Source: Draconibacterium sp.
GTDB lineage: Bacteria; Bacteroidota; Bacteroidia; Bacteroidales; Prolixibacteraceae
NCBI GenBank assembly: GCA_021648495.1
Contig: JAKIST010000004.1
Coordinates: forward strand, 1-32,917
Direction of reading: 5' to 3'
Length of the DNA stretch: 32,917 nt
The number at the start of each line of letters is the position of its first letter. The first letter of the stretch is position 1. Made by a program: the position numbers and the translations under genes. Shown here in pieces: positions 8,408-16,185 of this stretch. The notes under the pieces were generated by a model that searched no databases, had not been told where the DNA came from, and was given only the letters and a program-made list of their open reading frames with translations.

Positions 8408-9517
8408 TCAATCTGTAATTACTTCGAGGTTATCTTTTAATGAATAGGCTTTTTCAACAGCTACCAGTTGGTTTTCCTCTACACCCGAAATAATTTCCAC
8501 ATAATCATTGTGCATAATTCCGGTTTCAATGTGGTGTTTTGTTGTTTTCCCATTTTCGATGGTGAAAACAAAATATTGTCCTTCTTCTTCAACGAGAGCA
8601 GAACGTGGCAACAACAGTGCTTCTTTGTGGACCGGTGTGGGGAAGGTTATTTTTACACGCATTCCGGGGCGGAATTTAAGTGAAGGATTATTTAATTTCA
8701 GTCGAATTATGAGACTTTGGTTTGCGGTAACATTTGCGGTAAATGTTTCGATGGGCAGGTTTAAATCGGGGTGAATGTAGTTGGTAAACTGAACTTTTAG
8801 CATTTTTGCTTTTCGTGCAGTTTCGAGATATTGAACGGGCAGTTCGCCTTGTACATCCAATATTCTTAAATCGCCAATATGAACGATGTGTTCTCCCTTT
8901 GCCACCACATCGCCGGTGTGCATCCTTACATCGAGCACAACCCCGGTAACCGGATAATAAAGCGGGATACTTTTTTCCTGTTCATCTAATAAAGGTTTTA
9001 ACTCGTCCGAAATATTTTCGGCGGCTTGCAAAAGGGCTTCACGACGGGCCGGAACAATAATTCCGGCGAGTTGGCCCTTTTCAACTTTATCGCCTTTAAG
9101 CAGCGCAAAATCCGTTAATCGTCCTTCAAATTGCGACGAAAGCCAGGCTTCCTGACGCAATGCCAGTTCTCCAAATATGGAAATTGTATCGGTAATATCT
9201 CCCCGGAAAACCTTCGCAGTTTTAATATGTACTTTTATTTTAGCTTTTACCGATTGGGTTTTTGGAGTTGGTTGACAAGCAAATAAAACAATTCCAGCTA
9301 TAAAAACCGGAAGTATTTTTCGAAATAGCCTTTGTAAGAAAACGCCAAATACTTCGTTACTCTCGTTTCTGAAACAGTCATTTACAAGAAGTAAACTCCT
9401 TGGTTTCAAAAACTTCGAAAGTCCCCGACAATTCGGGGCAGGCTTTGTTTTTGACGCTTTCTTATCAAAGCTGTGAAAATAGGTAGTTTTCTTGCTGGCA
9501 TTAAATGGATGATTCAT
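8408..9517 (-). CDS. RND efflux periplasmic adaptor (HlyD/MFP family)
   Basis: Lipoyl/barrel-like regions, GDVVAKGEHIVHIGDLRILDVQGELP, between TolC and RND genes. The N-terminal ~65 codons coincide with a dispersed repeat. Confidence 0.87.
   Translation of the reverse strand: MNHPFNASKKTTYFHSFDKKASKTKPAPNCRGLSKFLKPRSLLLVNDCFRNESNEVFGVFLQRLFRKILPVFIAGIVLFACQPTPKTQSVKAKIKVHIKTAKVFRGDITDTISIFGELALRQEAWLSSQFEGRLTDFALLKGDKVEKGQLAGIIVPARREALLQAAENISDELKPLLDEQEKSIPLYYPVTGVVLDVRMHTGDVVAKGEHIVHIGDLRILDVQGELPVQYLETARKAKMLKVQFTNYIHPDLNLPIETFTANVTANQSLIIRLKLNNPSLKFRPGMRVKITFPTPVHKEALLLPRSALVEEEGQYFVFTIENGKTTKHHIETGIMHNDYVEIISGVEENQLVAVEKAYSLKDNLEVITD
9352..9417 (-). repeat. second copy of structured dispersed repeat (core shared with 3991-4054)
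   Basis: AAGGAGTTTACTTCTTGTAAATGACTGTTT...GAGAGTAACGAAG on the - strand versus AAGGAGTTTACTCTTGTAAATGACTGTTT...AAGCGTAACGAAG on + at 4005-4054. TTTAC/GTAAA apical hairpin in both. Confidence 0.75.
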
Positions 9518-9528
9518 AATGCGGATTT

Positions 9529-10815
9529 TTATTTAATATTTTTAATTTTTTCAGTTTGGTTGGTGAGCAAATAAAAGGCTGCTATTGATTTTAGATAGCG
9601 GTTGCGCACCGTGTTTATTTGCATTTTTGTTTCGGTGAGTGTTTGTTGGGCAATTAAAAAATCGAGGTTGGTCGATAATCCTGCTTTATAATTTATTTCG
9701 GCAACCTGGGCAGTTTTTTCATCGTTTGCAATTTTTTCCTGTTGAAAATCGAGGATTCTTTTGTATTGCTGAATTTGTTTCACAATCTGCCCGTAACGAA
9801 TCGAAAGTTCGCGTTCAACATTTTGTTTTTTAGTTTGAATTGCTTCCGAAGTAATATCAATTTCCTGAAGGCGGTAATCATTTTTTTTCCACTGGTAAAT
9901 TGGGATGGTAGCACCCAGTCCGAGCATCACAAAACTCCCATCTCCAGTAGGGTCACCATCAAAAGTGTAGCCGCTAAACGCCTGAACGTGTGGTAAAAGC
10001 GAGGCTTTCACTTCTCTTTTTCTTAAAAGTTCAGTTTCATATTCTTTCTGAATAGTTATTAGTTGCGGATAATTTTGCAAATAAACCTCCTCGCCATCAA
10101 AAGGATTTGCAGGTGGTGTTTCAAAACCATTGATTTTAGTTAGGTCGAACCCTGAATCAGAATCGAAACCCATTAAACGGGCCATGGCATATTTTGCCTC
10201 GCTGCCCTCAACTTCTTTTTGCAGCACTGCTTCTTTTACCTTATTTACAGTTGACTGGGTTTGCAGAATATCGAGTTGGTTAATGGTTCCAGCTTTCCAT
10301 AAAACACTTAAAATATCGAGGTGCCGATATAAATATTCAAGCCTGGAATTCAGGATTTGAAGTTCAAAATCGTTTTGTTGTACATCGAGATAAAGACCAG
10401 TAATTACTCCGGTTATTTCCAATTGGTTTTGTTGTTTGATGGCTTCCTGCCGTTCGATTTGTTTTTGTTTGATGGCACTTGTTTTGTACCAGAATTTTCC
10501 CAAATCCCAATCGGCAATTGCTTGTAAATAATGCTGCCCAAAAGTGTAAGGCGAAAGAAACAAGCCCGAAAACCCCAGTGCCCCCGAAATTTGGGGATAG
10601 TAGCTGGCTTGCTCTTGATTCACCTGCATTTGAATTGTTTTAGAAAGAAGGCTGTCGGTTTGCAGTTGATAACTATTTTTTATGGCAAGGTCGATACAAT
10701 CAGTTAAACTGTAACTTTTGGTTTGTACGGTTTGTGCCTTCAAAATATTTACCGGCCCGAAAAACAGTAAAAATATCAAAACAAAACCTGAAATTATTAA
10801 GTGTGATTTTTTCAT
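9529..10815 (-). CDS. TolC family outer membrane efflux protein
   Basis: Signal peptide, long coiled-coil regions, YSLTDCIDLAIKNSYQLQ start; adjacent to HlyD and RND genes. Confidence 0.88.
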   Translation of the reverse strand: MKKSHLIISGFVLIFLLFFGPVNILKAQTVQTKSYSLTDCIDLAIKNSYQLQTDSLLSKTIQMQVNQEQASYYPQISGALGFSGLFLSPYTFGQHYLQAIADWDLGKFWYKTSAIKQKQIERQEAIKQQNQLEITGVITGLYLDVQQNDFELQILNSRLEYLYRHLDILSVLWKAGTINQLDILQTQSTVNKVKEAVLQKEVEGSEAKYAMARLMGFDSDSGFDLTKINGFETPPANPFDGEEVYLQNYPQLITIQKEYETELLRKREVKASLLPHVQAFSGYTFDGDPTGDGSFVMLGLGATIPIYQWKKNDYRLQEIDITSEAIQTKKQNVERELSIRYGQIVKQIQQYKRILDFQQEKIANDEKTAQVAEINYKAGLSTNLDFLIAQQTLTETKMQINTVRNRYLKSIAAFYLLTNQTEKIKNIK

Positions 10816-10920
10816 TCAATTAACAGTTTTATGGCATTGGATAGGTCTTTCTAATTCAAAATAATAGATAAATCCTGAAGAAATTCTGAATCTTATTATT
10901 TTTTCTGTTTATCCGGGTTA

Positions 10921-11048
10921 ATACCACAAATCGAAATAGTAGCTTTCATTCCCACGAAAGTGGGAATCTCTATCAATTTCCTAGCTCTGTTTTATGAGAT
11001 TCCGTATAAAATTTTGCAAATTTTTACGGAATGACGCTCTTGTGGTAT
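10921..11048. mobile_element. small structured MITE-like element containing a dRS3-like hairpin
   Basis: Terminal ATACCACAA (10921-10929)/TTGTGGTAT (11040-11048). Hairpin ATTCCCACGAAAGTGGGAAT at 10948-10967; hairpin ATTCCGTA/TACGGAAT at 10999-11006/11025-11032. Confidence 0.6.
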
Positions 11049-11109
11049 AGTTCGGATATGCAAATATTGTTTATTACAAATTAATCTTAACAGTGTTTCA
11101 ACAGAGCGT

Positions 11110-11856
11110 TTACAAAATGTTAATTTTGAAATCATCGAAAAAGGTTACCGCGTCGGCTTTCGACCAGAGTCCGATTTTTCCTTTTTTAGTGAATGTGGAA
11201 TCTTTTACTTTAAACAACTCTTTGCCATTCAGGTAAACAGTAAATATTTCGTCTTTTACAATAAGGCTCAGCGTGTTCCATCCACTGCCCAATTTATCAA
11301 CATCTACCCCATAAGTTCTTCCTAAGCCAACCAAGGGCAAATCGGAACGTTTTCCGTTTTCCACTTTGTACAAAACAACATTATCTTCAAGTGGATTGGC
11401 ACGTACCACGTAGTAATTATTTTTATCGATAAACCTCCACATGAAGCCGCCACCCTGATCGTGTTTTCCGGCAACTCCTTTTAAACGCACCGAAAGTTTC
11501 ATGTTTTTTGCATTAATAATGTTGTTTACGACAATATTAAAATGATTGTCTGGGTTTTTGCTGTACAATTGCGCCAGTACTTTGTTGCCTTGGTCGTTTG
11601 TAATTTTCCAGTCGGTTCCGCCAGAGCCTGAATAATATTGCGACCAATCTTCCGGCAACTTATTAACAGCATATTTTTCAAAATCAAAAATATTATTAGA
11701 AACAGAGTTTTCCGAATCTGCCATTTGAAGGAATTCAGTCTTGTTTATATTTTCATTAACTTGTTGGTTCGAAACAACTTTTCCGTCAGGTGATGATGCT
11801 TTGGCACTGGCAAGCGAAAAAATAATTGCCATTGCGGGAATGATAATTTTTTTCAT
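11110..11856 (-). CDS. secreted jelly-roll (LamG/DUF1080-like) protein
   Basis: Signal peptide; GGGFMWRFIDKNNYYVVRANPLEDNVVLYKVENG...GLWSKADAVTFFDDFKI. Confidence 0.65.
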   Translation of the reverse strand: MKKIIIPAMAIIFSLASAKASSPDGKVVSNQQVNENINKTEFLQMADSENSVSNNIFDFEKYAVNKLPEDWSQYYSGSGGTDWKITNDQGNKVLAQLYSKNPDNHFNIVVNNIINAKNMKLSVRLKGVAGKHDQGGGFMWRFIDKNNYYVVRANPLEDNVVLYKVENGKRSDLPLVGLGRTYGVDVDKLGSGWNTLSLIVKDEIFTVYLNGKELFKVKDSTFTKKGKIGLWSKADAVTFFDDFKINIL

Positions 11857-11867
11857 AATAATTAATT

Positions 11868-13277
11868 TTAATTTTTTAATTCAATATACTCAAAATACGA
11901 CCCGGTAATATAGTCGAAGTCGCGGATCAAATCGAGATAATTATTTTCGAGATTATAGTGTGTTTCTTCAGTACTCAATAGCGAGCGGAACGATTGAATA
12001 AAATTATCAACGCTTTCGTCTCCAGATAAATACAGCTCTTTTTTTGATTGGTAAATGTTGCTCCATGAATTGAGGCTTGTTAAGGTATTTATTAACTGCT
12101 CTTTTTTCTTCGTCAGCCCGTCTTTCAACTTTTCAATATTCGATTTAATTAATTTTTTGCGGTCTTCAATTGTATATTCAATGGCTGAAATATCGGACTG
12201 TGCTTTGGCGATGGTATTTTTAAGCATTTTATTGTCGTAGCGTTTTATATTTAGCCCGGCATTGGCCATCAGAAAATTATTTTGTCGTTCTCCTCCCCGC
12301 ATTTCATAGTAATTATACCTTCCTCCTGTTGTTGCAAAAATATCCCATTTACCTTTCTGTGCAAGTCGTTTTTTTTCCTCTGCATTTTTTTTGATAATCC
12401 CCAGTACTTTAAATTCCGAATCGTTATTAAGTGCTTTGTTGAAAATACTATCCGTAGGCTGTTCAATATAATATTTTCCATAGTAATTATCTTGCTTAAA
12501 ATCAACATTGATAACAAGTAGATTCGACATATTTATATTGTTCACATTCATGTATCGTTGCATACTTAGTTTTTTGGAAAATAAAATAATTTCCCAGCCT
12601 GTTATTTTCGAATTTAAAGTGGCGATTTCCCCTTCAATTTGTCCTCCGTTTTGGATTGGATTGTTGGCAAGCAGGTTTTTTAATTCATCGCGGTAGTGTT
12701 TAAGCATTTCGTGTGTTTTAATACGGGGAACTAAATCGTAATATTGCTCAAGAGCATCGTGTACATTTTCTTTTACGGCATCAACATAGTCGAGGTTTTT
12801 AGTATATAATTCATTCTCTTCAAAGGTTCGTTTTATCAGTCTGCTGAGTTTGCGGGCCGAGGTGAATAATGGGAAACTTATTTCTGTTTCAAAAAAACTT
12901 ACGTTACGAGCATCAACGTTATTTCCCCAATCGGCACTATTCCCAACCGAAGCTTCTATGGATGTGCCATCAAAGAATTCCTTTCTCATGCCCGTTGAAA
13001 AATCACCGGAGTACTGTTTGTCAGAATTCGAATTCACTTTTGAATCCACAATCAATGGATTAAACTGGGTGTATTCATTTTCAAAGAGTTTAAAATTGTA
13101 TTTTGCTGATTCAAGGTTAAAGTAAGCCGATTTTATTCGATCGCTGTTATTAAAAGTTATTTTGATGATGTTTTCGGTTGAAAGCGTTAAGGCTGTATCT
13201 AACTTAAATTGTGCATAACTGTTTATTGCCAATAAGGATAAAATTAAATTTATTATCACAATTTTCTTTCTATTCAT
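11868..13277 (-). CDS. TolC-like outer membrane efflux protein (second copy)
   Basis: Signal peptide, ~470 aa with extended coiled-coil segments, ALTLSTENIIKITFNNSDRIKSAYFNLESAKYNFKLFENEY. Confidence 0.75.
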   Translation of the reverse strand: MNRKKIVIINLILSLLAINSYAQFKLDTALTLSTENIIKITFNNSDRIKSAYFNLESAKYNFKLFENEYTQFNPLIVDSKVNSNSDKQYSGDFSTGMRKEFFDGTSIEASVGNSADWGNNVDARNVSFFETEISFPLFTSARKLSRLIKRTFEENELYTKNLDYVDAVKENVHDALEQYYDLVPRIKTHEMLKHYRDELKNLLANNPIQNGGQIEGEIATLNSKITGWEIILFSKKLSMQRYMNVNNINMSNLLVINVDFKQDNYYGKYYIEQPTDSIFNKALNNDSEFKVLGIIKKNAEEKKRLAQKGKWDIFATTGGRYNYYEMRGGERQNNFLMANAGLNIKRYDNKMLKNTIAKAQSDISAIEYTIEDRKKLIKSNIEKLKDGLTKKKEQLINTLTSLNSWSNIYQSKKELYLSGDESVDNFIQSFRSLLSTEETHYNLENNYLDLIRDFDYITGSYFEYIELKN

Positions 13278-13313
13278 CGTATAAGATATTATATGTTAAC
13301 CTTAAATAAATCT

Positions 13314-14003
13314 CTATTTTACAAGACTTTTTATTTTAAAATCATCAAAAAAGGTAATGGCATCTGCTTTTGTCCAAAGTCCTGCTTTCCCAGTTTTATT
13401 AATGGTTGAATCGGTACTTTGCAAAAATAGTTGCCCATCAAAATAGCATTTGATAGTGCAGCTTGAATGGGAAACTGTAATGTTGTGCCAGACATTGGCT
13501 GTTACGGGCAGGCTGTAACTCTTCAATCGTTTGCGGTTGCCATTAATCACTTTATAGAGCCTAAAATTGTTTTCCAGCGGATTGGCGCGGGCAATGTAAT
13601 AGTTGTCTGCATCCTGGTATCGCCAAACCAGCCCGCCACCCTGGTCTTCCTTTCCAGAGATAGCTTTTATATTTACTGATAAAATCAAGTCTTTAGGTTC
13701 ATCCTGCTTTAATACCAATAAGTTAAATAGATATCCGGAGCCTGAAGAAGATGTCTGTGCAAGCAATTTATTCTCTGAATTTGTTATAAGTTCCCAGTGC
13801 CCGGCGGTATTATTGCCAGTAACAGCCGAAAACCATTCTGTAGGAATATCACTGGTTTTACAGGAGTCGAAAGTTGCCGAATAATCGGCGTTTAACAAAA
13901 GTGAATCAATTACAGGGGAATTGTGCCGTGTATTTTCTGGTTTTTGCACACAGGCAGTTGCAACTAAGCCAAAAAATCCCAAAAGGAAAATGCTGTTTCT
14001 CAT
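13314..14003 (-). CDS. lipoprotein with jelly-roll (LamG/DUF1080-like) domain, paralogue of 11110-11856
   Basis: MRNSIFLLGFFGLVATAC lipoprotein signal; GGGLVWRYQDADNYYIARANPLENNFRLYKVINGNRK...GLWTKADAITFFDDFKI. Start chosen at the internal Met of the 13314-14027 ORF. Confidence 0.65.
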   Translation of the reverse strand: MRNSIFLLGFFGLVATACVQKPENTRHNSPVIDSLLLNADYSATFDSCKTSDIPTEWFSAVTGNNTAGHWELITNSENKLLAQTSSSGSGYLFNLLVLKQDEPKDLILSVNIKAISGKEDQGGGLVWRYQDADNYYIARANPLENNFRLYKVINGNRKRLKSYSLPVTANVWHNITVSHSSCTIKCYFDGQLFLQSTDSTINKTGKAGLWTKADAITFFDDFKIKSLVK

Positions 14004-14049
14004 GATGCAAATATAAATTCCCAACATGAAGAAATGATGAAGAAAAATA

Positions 14050-15447
14050 TCAGACAGTTTCTAAGGGGATTTTTACAATGAGAGTGGTTCCCTGGTTTAT
14101 ACCGCTATTTATGGTGATTCTCCCTTTATGTGCCTCGACAATAGTTTTGCAAACTGCCAGCCCCAAACCGTAACCACCCGTTTTACGGGAACGTGATTTA
14201 TCTATCCGGTAAAATCGTTCGAGAACATGCGGGAGATTCTTTTCGGGGATTCCGATCCCGTTATCTTTAATAATAAATTCGGCCCATAAATTATCGTGCT
14301 GCAAACGAATATCAATCCATTCGTTTTGAGGAGTATATTTTACGGCATTGTCGGCGAGGTTAAGCAATAGTTGGTAAATTCTTGTTTTATCTCCTTTTAT
14401 CAAGATGTTTTCGGTAATTGAAACCCGGATCTGTTGATTTTTACTTTCGGCAAGCACCAAAATATCATCATAAAGCGCATGGGTTAATTTCGAAAAATTG
14501 ATAATCGGCAGTTCATCCGGGAAAATTCCCTCTTTGGTCGAAGCCAGCAGTAATAAGTTATTAATCAGGGAAGAAAGCCGTACCAACTCATCTACATCCG
14601 ATTGCATGTGGATGCGGTAATGGTAAGGGATATCTTTTTGTGTTACCAGTTTCTCCCAGTGAGTGCGCAAAATAGTTAGGGGTGTTTTCAGTTCATGCGA
14701 TGCATCGGCAATAAATTGTTGTTGCGAATCGAAAGCTTTTTCGAGCCGTTGGAGCAATAGATTAAAAGTGCCGGCCAGTTGCCCAAGCTCGTCCGATGGG
14801 TTTGGGCTGGTGATTCGGCTTGAAAGGTTTTTTTCATAAATATCGTCAACCTGTTTGCGGATTTGTTCTACCGGGGCAAGCGTCTTTCGTGCCAGGAAAC
14901 GCCCACTAAAAAACAACAGCAATACAATTACAATCCCGAGCGAAAACATCAATACGGCAATATAGTTAAGAATCCTTTTCCCTTCTGTGACCGGAATCAC
15001 CACTTCTACCCAGCCTGAGAATTGTTTGCCCTCGTTTACCGGGAAAACAACTGAAGAAAACCATTGGCTTTCTTCTTCGAAATTATAAAACCAAGGTTCT
15101 GTTTTTGAGCTTTGAGCAACTTTGGAAGTACTTGCCGTGTTTTTCATCACTGAAAATACAGGTGCTGGCCGGTAAAGGGAAGCATCGGGTTTAATCATCC
15201 GAAACCAGTACAAAGGATTGGCATTGAAATCATTTTCGGGCAGGTCGGTAAAAGTTTGTGATTTGTTGTCGAACCTCTCGGAGAGTTTATGTGCATTAGT
15301 TAGCAATTCGTTTCTCGTTTTAGATTGAAATGAAAAAGCTATTGCATGATACAAAATAATACAAAAGCCCGTGAGAAGGGTAAACAAAACTACCGTATAT
15401 ACAATCGACAACTTTCCCCGGATGGTTAATTTCATTTTACTCATCAT
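14050..15447 (-). CDS. sensor histidine kinase
   Basis: HAMP region, H-box DASHELKTPLTILR, N-box NLADNAVKYTP, G-boxes DNGIGIP and GGYGLGLAVCKTIV. Confidence 0.93.
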   Translation of the reverse strand: MMSKMKLTIRGKLSIVYTVVLFTLLTGFCIILYHAIAFSFQSKTRNELLTNAHKLSERFDNKSQTFTDLPENDFNANPLYWFRMIKPDASLYRPAPVFSVMKNTASTSKVAQSSKTEPWFYNFEEESQWFSSVVFPVNEGKQFSGWVEVVIPVTEGKRILNYIAVLMFSLGIVIVLLLFFSGRFLARKTLAPVEQIRKQVDDIYEKNLSSRITSPNPSDELGQLAGTFNLLLQRLEKAFDSQQQFIADASHELKTPLTILRTHWEKLVTQKDIPYHYRIHMQSDVDELVRLSSLINNLLLLASTKEGIFPDELPIINFSKLTHALYDDILVLAESKNQQIRVSITENILIKGDKTRIYQLLLNLADNAVKYTPQNEWIDIRLQHDNLWAEFIIKDNGIGIPEKNLPHVLERFYRIDKSRSRKTGGYGLGLAVCKTIVEAHKGRITINSGINQGTTLIVKIPLETV

Positions 15448-16108
15448 TAATCATATAACCAATTCCACGCACTGTTTTAATCAACTTGCAAGTAGCTTTT
15501 GCATCAATTTTTTTTCGGATATTTTTAATATGCACATCTACAAAATTTGACATGCTATCATAATTTTCCTGCCAAACATGCTCTGCAATTGTCATCCGCG
15601 AAAGTGCACGGTTTTTATTATAAGCCATAAATTCCAGTATCTGAAATTCTTTTGTTGTGAGGTTTATCGGTTCTCCATTTCTTGATACTTCGCGCCTACT
15701 GGTATCAACATTCAAATCCTTAATACGGATAGAGCTTGTTTGTGGGTTCATTTCACGGCGTAACAGTACTCGCACCCTTGCTGATAATTCGTCCAATGCA
15801 AAAGGTTTGGTCAGGTAATCATCGGCTCCCGAATCCAAGCCCTTTACTTTATTCACAATATCGCAAAGCGCAGTAAGCATCAGCACGGGAGTTGTAATTC
15901 TATTGCTCCGCAGTTTTTTTAAGATTGAGAACCCGTTCGTCCCGGGCAATAATACATCTAAAATAATCAGGTCGTAAGTTTCAAACAGAGCTTTTTGTAA
16001 GCCCATATTCCCGTCACTGACCCATTTTACCCTATAAAACTCACCCGCGAGCCGCTCAACAATATTTTGAGCAATAACAGGTTCGTCCTCAACAAGTAAG
16101 ATTTTCAT
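15437..16108 (-). CDS. OmpR/PhoB-family response regulator
   Basis: Receiver domain (LLVEDEP, YDLIILDVLLPG, LTKPF) plus winged-helix C-terminus (LTTKEFQILEFMAYN...VDVHIKNIRKKI...VRGIGYMI). Confidence 0.94.
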   Translation of the reverse strand: MKILLVEDEPVIAQNIVERLAGEFYRVKWVSDGNMGLQKALFETYDLIILDVLLPGTNGFSILKKLRSNRITTPVLMLTALCDIVNKVKGLDSGADDYLTKPFALDELSARVRVLLRREMNPQTSSIRIKDLNVDTSRREVSRNGEPINLTTKEFQILEFMAYNKNRALSRMTIAEHVWQENYDSMSNFVDVHIKNIRKKIDAKATCKLIKTVRGIGYMINDE

Positions 16109-16185
16109 AAATTACAATTTAAAAATTTGTACCGGGTGATCTATTTCCCAAAATTTATTGCGGAAAGGTAAAAATGCACAATAAA

